Below, in pieces: positions 43,980 through 53,797 of a stretch of DNA of 64,000 nucleotides (within the stretch, counting starts at the first letter, position 1; each line of letters starts with the position of its first letter). Source of the stretch: Nostoc sp. TCL240-02 (GTDB taxonomy: Bacteria; Cyanobacteriota; Cyanobacteriia; Cyanobacteriales; Nostocaceae); the NCBI RefSeq assembly GCF_013343235.1, contig NZ_CP040094.1, forward strand, positions 2,542,501 to 2,606,500, written 5' to 3'. The translations under genes were made by a program, and so were the position numbers. The notes below the pieces were generated by a model, which searched no databases, was not told where the DNA came from, and saw nothing but the letters and a program-made list of their open reading frames with translations.

Positions 43980-45491
43980 CTAGCTTTCGCTTGAGCTATC
44001 GGAATTTAAGGGCAAAATTACTGTAAATGTAGTACCGACTCCAATTTGACTTGTAACACTAATTTGACCCCTGTGAGCATCAACGCACCTTTTAACGATT
44101 ACTAACCCTAACCCAGTCCCCTTAATTGATTGGACATTTGAGCCTCGGTAAAATGATTCAAAAAGTCTAGCTTGATCTGCTTCTGGAATGCCCATACCTT
44201 GATCTTGAATATAAAAAATTGCTAAATTCTCTATTGGATCGCATATTAAATTAAACTCAATCTTGCCACCTCTTGGAGAATATTTAATCGCATTTGAGAG
44301 CAGATTTCCAAACATATAATTTAATAGTCCTTCATCCATTACAGCGTCAGTACGATCGCTATGACAGGTAAAAACAACTTCACACACACTACTTTCAACA
44401 ATAGAAAAATCTTTAATTAACTCTAGACAGAATTGCTCTAAGTTAAGTGGAGCAGGGTTATATACAAGTTTTGTTGCTTCCGCTCGACCCACAAAAAGCA
44501 CTTCTTCCATGAGTTTTTCCATAGACTGCACAGCACCTTGAATTCGCTTTAAATAAATTCCTCTTTTTACATCTGTCAAATTTGCTCCTTTCATCTCTAT
44601 AAGCTCTACTGCCGTTTGAATGACAGTCAGGGGATTACGGAACTCATGAGATACGGTAGAGATAAATAAGGACTTGAGACGGTTAAGTTCTTGCTCCTTT
44701 TCTAATGCTTTCTCTAGCACTTTTGTTTGGCGGTGATCGCTAAGATCCCAAAAAACAACAACTACACCATTTATTTGATCTGGTACTCCCTTCAATGGTG
44801 AGGCACTATCACCAATTGGAACTCTTTTTCCGTCTCTTCTAATCAGAGATGTAAATTCCTCTAAATAAACAACCTGCTGCTCTCGCAGCACTTTTGTCAC
44901 TGGGTTTTCTAAAATAGTATCTGTGACTTCATCGACAATATGAAAAATATTCGCCGCCTCATTTCCTAAAGCATCTTTTTGCTGCCACCCAGTCAATGCC
45001 TCAGCGGCGGGATTCATAAATGTTACATTTCCTTGCTCATTTGTAGCGATTACAGCATCGCTTATTGAGTTTAAAAGGGTTGCCAACTGATCTCGATTCT
45101 GCCGTAGTTCGCGCTCTAACTGGTGTTTTAAAAGACCGATTTCAATTGCTATCTTTAAATCTTTTGTAGTAAATGGTTTAACAATGTATCCAAAAGGTTG
45201 GGTAACTTTGGCTCTTTCCAAAGTATTATTATCACCATAGGCAGTTAAAAATATTACAGGAACGTCTAACTGCTTGCGAATATGGCTGGCAGTAGCAATA
45301 CCGTCCATTTCACCTTTAAGAATAATATCCATTAATACTAACTCTGGTTGAGTTTCCAATGCCTTAGCAATGGCAACTTTTCCAGACGAAGCTGTTCCCG
45401 TAACAACGTAACCTAGTTGACTGAGTTGGCTAGCAATAGCCCTAGCCACAATCACTTCATCTTCAACAACTAAAATTCTAGCTTGACCCAT
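43980..45491 (-). CDS. REC-PAS-HisKA-HATPase hybrid kinase
   Basis: A 503-residue kinase with an N-terminal receiver. REC (1-120) has the acidic pair in VVEDE, phospho-Asp55 (LMDIIL) and Lys in IVKPFTTK. PAS is around 140-255 (AVIATNEQGNVTFMNPAAEALTGW). HisKA His282 is in STVSHEFRNPLTV. The HATPase has LLSNAIKYSP, DQGMGIPEADQARLFESFYRG and GTGLGLVIVKRCV. It is 7 bp behind the cyanobacteriochrome kinase, so both are one operon; the REC is the likely phosphate acceptor from that kinase. Output is unknown. The protein ends with a long Ser-rich tail. Confidence 0.9.
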   Translation of the reverse strand: MGQARILVVEDEVIVARAIASQLSQLGYVVTGTASSGKVAIAKALETQPELVLMDIILKGEMDGIATASHIRKQLDVPVIFLTAYGDNNTLERAKVTQPFGYIVKPFTTKDLKIAIEIGLLKHQLERELRQNRDQLATLLNSISDAVIATNEQGNVTFMNPAAEALTGWQQKDALGNEAANIFHIVDEVTDTILENPVTKVLREQQVVYLEEFTSLIRRDGKRVPIGDSASPLKGVPDQINGVVVVFWDLSDHRQTKVLEKALEKEQELNRLKSLFISTVSHEFRNPLTVIQTAVELIEMKGANLTDVKRGIYLKRIQGAVQSMEKLMEEVLFVGRAEATKLVYNPAPLNLEQFCLELIKDFSIVESSVCEVVFTCHSDRTDAVMDEGLLNYMFGNLLSNAIKYSPRGGKIEFNLICDPIENLAIFYIQDQGMGIPEADQARLFESFYRGSNVQSIKGTGLGLVIVKRCVDAHRGQISVTSQIGVGTTFTVILPLNSDSSSES

Positions 45492-45498
45492 TTGATAT

Positions 45499-47511
45499 TT
45501 ACTGATGCAAAGTTAACTGCTTAAATTTGATTTTGAATCCTGTTCCATGATTACGTTCTAGGGTGATGTTGCCTTCTAGCTGTTCTGTAACCAAGTCATA
45601 TACTAATGACAGACCCAAAGAATCAGTATTTGTCCAATCTAAATTATCTGGTAAACCAATTCCATTATCTTGGATAGTCATCTCAATATTATTATTGATA
45701 TTGCGTAGAGCAATACTGATTGTACCTACTTGTTGATTCGGAAAAGCGTGCTTGAGAGCATTGGAGATTAATTCGTTAATAACCAATCCGCAGGCAATAG
45801 CTTGATCGACATTCAAATTCACTGAATCTATATTAGTTTCTAGAGTAATTCTATTAGGCCATATTTGATAGGAAATTAGCAGGCTTGCTGCTAAATTACT
45901 TATATAATCTGCAACATCAATCTGCCCAAAATTAGCAGAAGTGTACAAATTTTTATGAATTAAAGATATTGACTCAATTCGGTTTTGATTTTCTCGAAGA
46001 ACTTTGATGGCTTCAGGATCTTTGAGTGTTTGAGACTGAAGTTGTAATAAACTAGAGACAATTTGCAAATTATTTTTAACTCGATGATGAACTTCCTTTA
46101 ACAGAACTTCTTTTTCAGCTAAGGCATTTTTTAATTTGATTTGAGCCTTTTGTCTTTGAACAAGTTCAGTCTGAGCTTGCTCAAAGATGCTGGATTGTTG
46201 AATTGCGATCGCTAATTGGACTGTCACTTGATCGAGCAAATCTAATTGATTTTTTTCCCACTCACGAAAACCAGAGCATTGGTGAGCAACTAGTAAACCC
46301 CAAAGGTGAGAGCCAGAATTTTGAGAACTTACTTCTAGTAAAATGGGTACAACTAAATTTGCTTTGACTTCAAATTGTTCTAATAAGCGAATATGACAAT
46401 CAGTTAGTCCAGCTTCATAAATATTAGCGATCGCTCGTTTGTTTACTTGGTAATACTCCGCTCCTTTGCCTGTTTGAAAACACGTATCATAAATCTCTAC
46501 CCCCAAAGAAACTCTCCATCCAGGTTCTACTGACTCCGCCATGATTGTGCCGATCATTTCTGAGTCAAACTGATAAACTACTACTCGATCAGCCCCAAGT
46601 AAATCTCGCACTTCTTGAACTGTTGCATTCAAAATATCTTGGAGATTCAAAGATTGACGAATTCGTTGAGCAACAGTTCGCATCAATTGCTCCCGTTCGG
46701 CTTGACCTTTTAGAGCTAGTTCAGTTCGCTTGCGCTCCGTGATATCTTGACCAATAGTGATAATTTGACCATTTGAAAGTTTAACGTTTGTCCAAGATGT
46801 ATTTAGTAAGTCACCATCCCGAACCTGAGTTCTGAAGTCAGCCCAATTGTGTTGTGTAGACTGCATAAAATTAATCACATCCTGTCGATCTTCAGCATTA
46901 GGATATAATGCTTCCAAGACATTACCAGTTTGCAAGTCTTTAAATTTCCAGCCTAAAACACTTTCCCATTCTTGGTTTACCCACTGAAATTTACCATTGG
47001 TATCAATAAGTGCAATCATTAATGGTATACTCTCAAAAATTCTCCGCAAAAATTCATTTTGCTCTTGAAGTTTTCTTTCTATTCGTTTGTGTTCTGTAAT
47101 GTCTCGGATATTAACTAACCGAGCATTATAATTGGCATAGTTTATTGTATGCGTGACAACTTCAACATCAAGAATCTGTCCGTCTTTTCGCCGATGTAGC
47201 CATTGTCCAGAAAAGTGCAAGTTAGTGTGCTTTTTTCCTAAATATTCTCTGAAGATAGGTATATTTTCTGGAGGATAAATGTCAGTTATTTGCATTTGCA
47301 AAAATTCTTCTCGTGAGTAGCCATAGTGGATAATAGCAGCTTCATTGACATCCAAAAATTGCAGATTATTCTGGTTATATATCCACATCGGGTTAGGATT
47401 TTTAGAGAAAAGAAGTACTTCTAGCCGTTGGCTTTCATTTTCAGGAAATAGCATTAGTGGTTGTGTGAAAAAATTTTGTAAAATACTAGATTTAATTGGC
47501 TTCAATCTCAA
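45499..47511 (-). CDS. PAS-PAS-GAF(DXCF)-histidine kinase, cyanobacteriochrome candidate
   Basis: A 670-residue soluble sensor kinase. PAS domains lie at about 28-140 and 155-260. The GAF domain (about 285-445) has both cysteines of DXCF cyanobacteriochromes: DTCF (Asp342-Cys344-Phe345) and the chromophore-binding Cys372-His373 (GLTDCHIRLLEQF). Their spacing is 28 residues, the same as in TePixJ (Cys494/Cys522). A HisKA_2-type kinase follows, with the phospho-His in KEVHHRVKNNLQ (His475/476) and the catalytic part VINELISNALKHAF, DNGIGLPDNLDW. The start is TTG at 47511; ATG at 47454 is possible. It is followed by a REC-kinase protein in the same operon. Light sensing (probably blue/green) is predicted. 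Confidence 0.88.
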   Translation of the reverse strand: MRLKPIKSSILQNFFTQPLMLFPENESQRLEVLLFSKNPNPMWIYNQNNLQFLDVNEAAIIHYGYSREEFLQMQITDIYPPENIPIFREYLGKKHTNLHFSGQWLHRRKDGQILDVEVVTHTINYANYNARLVNIRDITEHKRIERKLQEQNEFLRRIFESIPLMIALIDTNGKFQWVNQEWESVLGWKFKDLQTGNVLEALYPNAEDRQDVINFMQSTQHNWADFRTQVRDGDLLNTSWTNVKLSNGQIITIGQDITERKRTELALKGQAEREQLMRTVAQRIRQSLNLQDILNATVQEVRDLLGADRVVVYQFDSEMIGTIMAESVEPGWRVSLGVEIYDTCFQTGKGAEYYQVNKRAIANIYEAGLTDCHIRLLEQFEVKANLVVPILLEVSSQNSGSHLWGLLVAHQCSGFREWEKNQLDLLDQVTVQLAIAIQQSSIFEQAQTELVQRQKAQIKLKNALAEKEVLLKEVHHRVKNNLQIVSSLLQLQSQTLKDPEAIKVLRENQNRIESISLIHKNLYTSANFGQIDVADYISNLAASLLISYQIWPNRITLETNIDSVNLNVDQAIACGLVINELISNALKHAFPNQQVGTISIALRNINNNIEMTIQDNGIGLPDNLDWTNTDSLGLSLVYDLVTEQLEGNITLERNHGTGFKIKFKQLTLHQ

Positions 47512-47853
47512 AATAAAATTAACAGAACTTACGTATTGAAAATCTGAAATCCAGATATTTCTTGAGCCACACTACTTGCTCTATTTGAGGAGACCCCAGA
47601 CACTCGTGGGCTCTCTAATGCTTTTAGTATCTCCCTATGGGAGAAGACCGCAGTAGTCCCCTTTTTTTTTGATCCAAGCAAGATAAGTTTTAACACATCC
47701 TCTAAATATTAATTAAATGTTTCTAAAACTTGTAAATTAAAATTGTTTTTTCCTAATGTTAGGAATTAGATATTAAATTAGCTAAATCCATGTTCCCATT
47801 AATAAATAATTTGATTAAAAAGTTTTAAACAAAAAAACTAGCTATTTATTATA

Positions 47854-47903
47854 GAGTGTGTAACATGAGCGCCATCGATTACAGGCATTCAGATTACACA
47901 CTC
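47854..47903. repeat. 50-bp inverted repeat
   Basis: Exact 10-bp arms GAGTGTGTAA and TTACACACTC enclose about 30 bp (AACATGAGCGCCATCG...). Possible small mobile element or stem-loop. Confidence 0.45.
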
Positions 47904-48080
47904 CACAAGATTGGATAATGTACTTACTTATTGAAAATACCTCAACCAAAGTTTTTACTCCAAAAGATTGTTAAAATATTTATGTTTTATTGGAATAATT
48001 TATTCCATCTGAATAGGCATTTGAGGTTGCTTAAAGGTGATATGAAAATGCCCCTATAAAAGTGATGCAAAACTATAGTC

Positions 48081-48110
48081 TATAGGGGCAATTTATGAAT
48101 TACCCCTATA
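48081..48110. repeat. 30-bp dispersed palindrome (second copy)
   Basis: TATAGGGGCAATT and AATTACCCCTATA arms around TATG; related to the copy at 2241-2270 in length and core. Confidence 0.6.
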
Positions 48111-48374
48111 TAAATAAAGCGTAGCCTCACCTAGAATTAGTATGAGTTTCAAAAAAGCTCATATTCCCCATCAGTATTTTTATCAAATTATGGACACTTT
48201 TTGCAACATAATTGATAGATGAGTTTAGTAACGGAATTTCTACCACTTCTTGATGAAACTGCACAAAATCAGTGACTTTTGGCAAGAATTGGGGTTAAGC
48301 TCTTGTTATATCTAACTTAGATGTTTTTCAGCTAATTTGCGGTAGCCTATAGTAAGCTTACGTACTTCTACGTT

Positions 48375-49907
48375 CTATCTTGGGTGTCCCAGTGTAGTGA
48401 TATATAGAGCAGCTTCATCAGCAGGAATACCCAAAACTTCATTTACTTGGTCATCAAAGAATCCACCGATACCACTAACGCCTACATTTAGGTGCATTGC
48501 GGCTAAATTCAGGCGCTGTCCCAAATGACCGGCATCCAGATGTAAATAACGGTAAACGCGATCGCCATATTGAGCGATCGCAGCTTTCAAATCGGCTGTA
48601 TGAAATAATACTGCTGCTGCATCCCGCCCTAATTCTTGCCCCAAACAGAGAAAATGTAACTCTCGCCGGAAATTTTTAAACCGAATTTGGCGTAATTCTT
48701 GGGCTTTGGGCGCGTAATAGTAACAACCTGCCTCCAGTCCTTTAACTCCGCAAACAGCAATAAATGTTTCTATTAAATTCAAATCAAAATAGTCTGGAGA
48801 AATATCTAAACTTTGGTCGATGTAATTTTGCGGTTGGTAAGTGAAATCGAGTAGACTTTTTAATTGATCGAAATTTAAATCATCACCATTGTAAGCGCGG
48901 GTAGAGCGTCGCTTATACATTGTGTTTTCCAGTTCTGATAGCTTTTGTCCCCAGTCTATAGGTGTAGTGGTGGTGGGGATTTTCAAACAGAAAGGAAAGT
49001 TATATTTATCCTCTAAAGATTTTTCTTGTTTGATAACTGGTAGATTGAGATTGCCTGTTAAACCTGATTGGATCTGGGTGTGTCGATGGAAATATGTCAG
49101 CAATTCACCATCGGGGATTTGGGGATAACTGGTTTCGGTGGCGGAAGGTAAAGCAGTACATCCCAATGGCAAATTTTGATTGACATCTAACAAGTCTGCC
49201 AGAGGCAAGACAGCGATCGCACCTTCTTGTTGCGGATCTATATAAAGTAGATCGTTTACCGATTCATCCACAAAGCCGCCGATTAAATGAGGACGAAAGT
49301 CAGTAATCGCGCCAGCCAATTCGATATTACCTAATAGATGTCCCGTATCTAAAAAAATCCGGCGATAAGCCCGATCTTCATAGCGCCAGGCAGAACGATA
49401 AAATACCGCAGTGACAATAATTGCTAATTGGGTGTTTTCTAAAGAAGGATGCCAGAAACAAGCTGCTTGGAGAGTTTGCCAAACATCACTTTCCCAATAA
49501 TGCATCAGTGAATGAGTCCGACACTGGTAGTTATACAAACCAGGTGGCAATAACGACGTGCCACGGGAAACCACATACACCTCAGCAGGGTACAATCCGC
49601 CGGCACTGGGAGCAGCGCGTAAATATACCGCACTACCCATAGAAGGCATTCTCGCTGTCAATCCATAGCTGCGAAACAGCAACCGTGAAAGTCTTTGCCA
49701 CCATTGAGCATCTGGGTTGTTGGCAAATCCCTCTGATTTTTCTTGGATATAGGGTTTGAGATCAAAAGTAGAGCCAATTTTGTATTCTTTGAAAGGCACT
49801 GGCTGTTTAGTCCAGTCTAACTGCTGACTTTTGGAGGCAAGAGTCTCAGGGTTGTATTTAGTCCGTTCGTGGTAATGCTGGGCAATTGATTGGTGTAATT
49901 CTGGCAT
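48375..49907 (-). CDS. SagB-type nitroreductase-like oxidoreductase (double domain)
   Basis: A protein of about 510 residues with two nitroreductase-fold halves, as in SagB/ThcOx dehydrogenases. Those are FMN enzymes that oxidise azolines to azoles in peptide natural products or act on unknown substrates. The first half has MGSAVYLRAAPSAGGLYPAEVYVV and RIFLDTGHLLGNIELAGAI. The second has YKRRSTRAYNGDDLNFDQLKSLLDFTY and YRYLHLDAGHLGQRLNLAAMHLNVGVSGIGGFFDDQVNEVLGI. No cyclodehydratase, protease or precursor gene is adjacent, so it looks like an orphan. The ATG at 49907 is preferred over 49952. Substrate unknown. Confidence 0.85.
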   Translation of the reverse strand: MPELHQSIAQHYHERTKYNPETLASKSQQLDWTKQPVPFKEYKIGSTFDLKPYIQEKSEGFANNPDAQWWQRLSRLLFRSYGLTARMPSMGSAVYLRAAPSAGGLYPAEVYVVSRGTSLLPPGLYNYQCRTHSLMHYWESDVWQTLQAACFWHPSLENTQLAIIVTAVFYRSAWRYEDRAYRRIFLDTGHLLGNIELAGAITDFRPHLIGGFVDESVNDLLYIDPQQEGAIAVLPLADLLDVNQNLPLGCTALPSATETSYPQIPDGELLTYFHRHTQIQSGLTGNLNLPVIKQEKSLEDKYNFPFCLKIPTTTTPIDWGQKLSELENTMYKRRSTRAYNGDDLNFDQLKSLLDFTYQPQNYIDQSLDISPDYFDLNLIETFIAVCGVKGLEAGCYYYAPKAQELRQIRFKNFRRELHFLCLGQELGRDAAAVLFHTADLKAAIAQYGDRVYRYLHLDAGHLGQRLNLAAMHLNVGVSGIGGFFDDQVNEVLGIPADEAALYITTLGHPR

Positions 49908-50068
49908 AGTACTTTTAATATCCTTGGGGCATTCTTTTTTTGATCTTGGCATTCATTAGCCTCATTGTTTCGTGTCAATTCGTACAATCCTCATAGTCAC
50001 AAAGTGGTAATTGGTAACAACTGCATTGGGAATGGGGTATTGGGCATAGTGCATCTGGTCAAAAATAA

Positions 50069-50099
50069 TGTAGAGACGTAGCACTGCTACGTCTCTACA
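50069..50099. repeat. perfect 31-bp palindrome
   Basis: Fifteen-base arms beginning TGTAGAGACGTAGCA are exact complements around one central base. The hairpin is downstream of the SagB-like stop region and before the peptidase gene end. Related in style to the palindrome in cruG (40884-40903). Confidence 0.7.
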
Positions 50100-50147
50100 A
50101 GGGTTCTGGATAACGCATATTTAATTTCTGGATATGTCTAATATTTT

Positions 50148-50996
50148 TCATAACCGTCGAATCGCAATTTCTAACCCTTCACATACACCACTAAGAAAAT
50201 CTAAATCTAAAGTAGCGATCGCATCACTAGGTTTGTGATAATGTGGGTTTCGCAAGAATGCCGTATCTGTCACCATCATTGCCGGATAACCCAAATCCCA
50301 GAAAGGCGCATGATCGCTAAGTCTGGTTTGGGGAACTATTAAACCTCGATTCGGCACAGGTAGCCATTGACTAGCTACGCCAGCTTTGCGAATATTACGG
50401 CTCATCCCAATTAAATCAGGCAATGTCCGCAAATTGCCAATTAAAGCAATAAAACCACCTGTATTTGGGTAGAAGCGTTCCAAAGGAGGAGGATAACTTT
50501 GAGAACCAGGCGTAGAATCCTTATAACCCAGCATTTCTAGGGAGATCATTAAGCGTAGCTGTTGCTTTTGTTGGTGCAACAGGGCTGCATAGTCAGCACT
50601 ACCCAGTAAGCCGTATTCTTCCATATCGAAAGCAACCAGCCTTAAAGGATATCTGACAGGTTGGGCAGCAAACTTTCTGGCTAATTCCAGCAACACCGCC
50701 ACACCCGTGGCATTATCATCAGCCGCAGGTGTTCCCGGAACGCCATCATAATGAGCGCCAATTAAAATCGGTGGCAAATCCTTTTTTTGCCCTCTAGCTT
50801 GGGAGGGCAAATTTAATATCAAGTTCTTACAAGCTTTACCCCTGACTTCAAAGGTGTGGATTTCCACACTCCCCCATTGGGAAAATTCCTGGCGAATGTA
50901 TTCTTGGACAAAAAAATGTCCAGCTGTTGCCATGTAAGGATCGCGTTCTCGCGCGATCGCACTCAGGGAAGTTTGTAATCGCTTTGTTAAATTCAA
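50148..50996 (-). CDS. M28-family metallopeptidase
   Basis: A 282-residue di-zinc aminopeptidase/glutaminyl-cyclase-fold enzyme. The metal and catalytic residues are visible: GAHYDGV (Zn His, Asp), ADDNATGVAVLLELAR (bridging Asp), FDMEEYGLLGS (catalytic and Zn Glu), LSDHAPFWDLGYPAMMVTDTAFLRNPHYHKPSD (Zn His). No signal peptide is obvious; the N-terminus is soluble. It is in the same orientation as the SagB-like gene and separated by about 200 bp with the palindrome. Substrate unknown; it could be a cytoplasmic aminopeptidase or a glutaminyl cyclase-type enzyme. Confidence 0.88.
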   Translation of the reverse strand: MNLTKRLQTSLSAIARERDPYMATAGHFFVQEYIRQEFSQWGSVEIHTFEVRGKACKNLILNLPSQARGQKKDLPPILIGAHYDGVPGTPAADDNATGVAVLLELARKFAAQPVRYPLRLVAFDMEEYGLLGSADYAALLHQQKQQLRLMISLEMLGYKDSTPGSQSYPPPLERFYPNTGGFIALIGNLRTLPDLIGMSRNIRKAGVASQWLPVPNRGLIVPQTRLSDHAPFWDLGYPAMMVTDTAFLRNPHYHKPSDAIATLDLDFLSGVCEGLEIAIRRL

Positions 50997-51543
50997 ATGT
51001 TTAAAATAGCGGTAATATTAAGGTTTTCAGGCACTCAAAGAAGCAGAAATTTCTTATTTAAGGTGCATTTAGCAACTTATAGATTCAGTGCGTAGAAGTA
51101 ACCGGATAACAAGAATTGAGGCTGCTTAGACACAGCAATCATCGTCAATGCTATCCTAGTCTTGCAACTATCTCCTCTAGCTGCACTTCTTAGCTCACTG
51201 CCTTAATGATGATTATTATACCATTGAGAAAGAGGCAAGGGGGCAGGGAGCAGGGAGCAAGGGGGATAGAAAACAATGGGGATTCCCCATTTTTTGCGCT
51301 AGCTTACCGCAGGTAGCAGAACCACTTATTTAGAAGTGGAAGGCTCAGATCCATGTTCTGCTCTGCATAAGTTAGCAGTCATTTCCCCCTGCTCCCTGCC
51401 CCCTCTCTCCCAATCCCCACTCCGTGAGGGCCCCGAGTCCCCCTGCCTCTTTATTGAGGTGTTTTCATCCCATAGCACAAAGCTAGAGGTAGTTCCGCCC
51501 AATCATAATAAATATATAAGACACTTTAGGAGAAGAGTAACGC
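50997..51543. other. 547-bp repeat-rich gap upstream of dnaK
   Basis: No gene was found. AGGGGGCAGGGAGCAGGG (51238-51255) and its exact complement (51387-51404) form a long inverted pair 130 bp apart, with smaller hairpins between (GGGGATTCCCC; CCACTT/AAGTGG). The dnaK ribosome site TAGGAG is at about 51529-51534. The heat-shock promoter must lie here, but I cannot assign a box. Confidence 0.6.
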
Positions 51544-53646
51544 ATGGGCAAGGTAGTCGGCATCGACTTGGGTACAACCAACTCAGTAGTCGCCGTTATG
51601 GAGGGTGGCAAGCCGGTGGTGATTGCCAATGCAGAAGGAATGCGAACAACCCCCTCCGTAGTTGGCTTTAGCAAAGAAGGTGAAAGGGTAGTTGGGCAAA
51701 TGGCACGCCGCCAAACCGTCCTCAATCCCCAAAATACTTTTTTTGCAGTGAAACGCTTCATTGGGCGCAAATATGCCGAACTTAGTCCAGATTCTAAGCG
51801 TGTACCCTACACCATCCGCAAAGATGAAGTAGGTAATATTAAAATTGCTTGTCCCCGTCTCAATAAAGATTTCGCCCCAGAAGAAATTTCAGCAATGGTG
51901 CTGAAGAAATTGGCAGACGATGCTAGTCGCTATTTGGGTGAACCAGTCACAGGGGCAGTGATTACAGTCCCCGCTTATTTTAACGATTCTCAACGGCAGG
52001 CAACCCGCGATGCTGGCAGAATTGCCGGTTTGGAGGTGCTGCGGATTCTCAATGAACCGACTGCTGCATCTTTGGCTTATGGATTAGATCGGGGTGACAC
52101 GGAAACTATCTTAGTCTTTGACTTGGGTGGCGGTACTTTTGACGTGTCGATTTTAGAAGTGGGCGATGGGATATTTGAGGTCAAAGCTACCAGTGGAGAT
52201 ACGCAACTTGGTGGTAATGACTTTGACAAAATAATCGTAGATTGGTTAGCAGAGCAATTTCTAGAAACTGAAGAAATAGACTTAAGACGCGATCGCCAAG
52301 CTTTGCAACGTCTGATGGAAGCTGCGGAAAAAGCCAAAATTGAGCTTTCTGCTGTCAGCGTTACTGATATTAACTTACCCTTTATCACCGCCACAGAAGA
52401 TGGCCCCAAACATCTGGAAACTCGTCTAACTCGTTCCCAGTTTGAAGGTTTGTGTGGTGATTTGGTAGGGCGATTGCGGACACCAGTGAAACGGGCCCTT
52501 AAAGATGCCGGACTTTCACCTAGAGACATTGAAGAAGTTGTCTTAGTTGGCGGTTCTACACGGATGCCAATGGTGAAACAGCTAGTGCGCGACTTGATTG
52601 GTACAGAACCTAACGAAAATGTCAATCCTGATGAAGTAGTGGGCGTGGGTGCAGCAATTCAAGCCGGAATTCTTGCAGGTGAACTCAAAGATGTACTGCT
52701 TTTGGATGTTACACCCCTTTCTTTGGGGTTGGAAACCATCGGCGGCGTGATGAAAAAACTCATTCCCCGCAACACCACCATCCCAGTTCGCCGTTCTGAC
52801 ATTTTTTCTACGTCTGAAAATAACCAAAATACTGTGGAAATCCACGTAGTTCAGGGCGAACGGGAAATGGCAGGAAACAATAAGTCTTTAGGACGTTTCA
52901 AGCTGTATGGTATCCCCCCAGCGCCGCGAGGAATTCCTCAAGTTCAGGTGTCATTTGATATCGATGCTAATGGTATTTTACAGGTAACAGCCTTAGATAG
53001 AACCACTGGGCGAGAGCAAAGTATCACCGTTCAAGGCGCTTCCACCTTGAACGAGTCAGAAGTGAATCGGATGATTCAAGATGCACAGAAATACGCCGAT
53101 GTCGATCGCGAACGTAAAGAAAGGGTAGAAAAGCGGACTCGTTCTGAGGCGCTGATTTTCCAAGCAGAACGGCAACTTAGAGAAGTTGCACTTGAATTTG
53201 GTATGCAGTTTGCCCGCAGCCGTCGCCAAAGAATTGATAATATTTGCCGAGACTTAAAAGAGAGTTTGAAGGAAAATAGTGATCGCGGTATCGATCAAGC
53301 CTACGCCGATTTGCAAGATGCTCTCTATGAGCTAAATCGGGAAGTCCGCCAGACTTATGCTGAAGATGAAGATGACGATTTATTAGGTACTATCCGTGAC
53401 ATCTTTACTGGCGGTGATAAGGATAAAGAACGCGAATTTCCTAGAGATACATATCGGGAGCGCGATTCATTCGGTAAGGACTATGGCAGAGATTACGGTA
53501 AAGACTATGGCCGAGACAATAGCCGAGACTATGGCCGAGACAATAGCCGAGACAGTCGTTCTTCTTATGAAAGCCGTCCTCCACGCAAATCTCGTCCCAG
53601 CTACCAAGATAACTGGGATGATGAAGATGATAATGATTGGTTGTAA
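51544..53646 (+). CDS. dnaK: Hsp70 chaperone DnaK, cyanobacterial form with charged tail
   Basis: A 700-residue ATP-dependent chaperone. Residues 1-380 are the actin-like ATPase: [42 protein letters not shown] and [15 protein letters not shown]. The substrate-binding domain and lid follow (about 390-600). The C-terminal 80 residues are a special tail: a (D/K)DYGRDNSR tandem repeat and an acidic end DDEDDNDWL, in contrast to the EEVD-like end of standard DnaK. The length resembles Synechocystis DnaK1 (about 690). AGGAG lies 10 nt before the ATG. A type II DnaJ gene follows, likely its partner. Confidence 0.93.
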   Translation: MGKVVGIDLGTTNSVVAVMEGGKPVVIANAEGMRTTPSVVGFSKEGERVVGQMARRQTVLNPQNTFFAVKRFIGRKYAELSPDSKRVPYTIRKDEVGNIKIACPRLNKDFAPEEISAMVLKKLADDASRYLGEPVTGAVITVPAYFNDSQRQATRDAGRIAGLEVLRILNEPTAASLAYGLDRGDTETILVFDLGGGTFDVSILEVGDGIFEVKATSGDTQLGGNDFDKIIVDWLAEQFLETEEIDLRRDRQALQRLMEAAEKAKIELSAVSVTDINLPFITATEDGPKHLETRLTRSQFEGLCGDLVGRLRTPVKRALKDAGLSPRDIEEVVLVGGSTRMPMVKQLVRDLIGTEPNENVNPDEVVGVGAAIQAGILAGELKDVLLLDVTPLSLGLETIGGVMKKLIPRNTTIPVRRSDIFSTSENNQNTVEIHVVQGEREMAGNNKSLGRFKLYGIPPAPRGIPQVQVSFDIDANGILQVTALDRTTGREQSITVQGASTLNESEVNRMIQDAQKYADVDRERKERVEKRTRSEALIFQAERQLREVALEFGMQFARSRRQRIDNICRDLKESLKENSDRGIDQAYADLQDALYELNREVRQTYAEDEDDDLLGTIRDIFTGGDKDKEREFPRDTYRERDSFGKDYGRDYGKDYGRDNSRDYGRDNSRDSRSSYESRPPRKSRPSYQDNWDDEDDNDWL
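53470..53560 (+). repeat. tandem repeat in the dnaK tail
   Basis: GACTATGGCCGAGACAATAG recurs twice (period 24) after similar GACTATGGCAGAG and GACTATGG units, giving DYGRDNSR repeats in the protein. Confidence 0.7.
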
Positions 53647-53797
53647 GTAGAAGGCAGGGGGCAGGGAGCAGGGGGCAAGGGGAAGGGAGCAGAAACTCTA
53701 TATATCTGATACGTAAGTTTTGTATTTTGTACCTCGCTTACTTGCAACCTGCTGTAAGCAATCTAAAATCTAAAATCTAAAATTTAAATAACTGACT

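Larger units (their letters stand above)
47512..48374. other. 863-bp intergenic gap with several palindromes
   Basis: No gene was seen. It contains CTCCCTATGGGAG near 47631-47643 with GAAGACCGC next to it (the same unit as in 59256-59284). There is a GAGTGTGTAA (47854-47863) / TTACACACTC (47894-47903) inverted repeat and a 30-bp palindrome at 48081-48110. It lies between divergently placed repeat blocks and two same-strand genes. The promoter of the sensor operon should be here. Confidence 0.55.

Noticed and set aside
52077..52625. 182-codon minus-strand frame inside dnaK
   Set aside because: Antisense shadow of a highly expressed, biased-codon gene.
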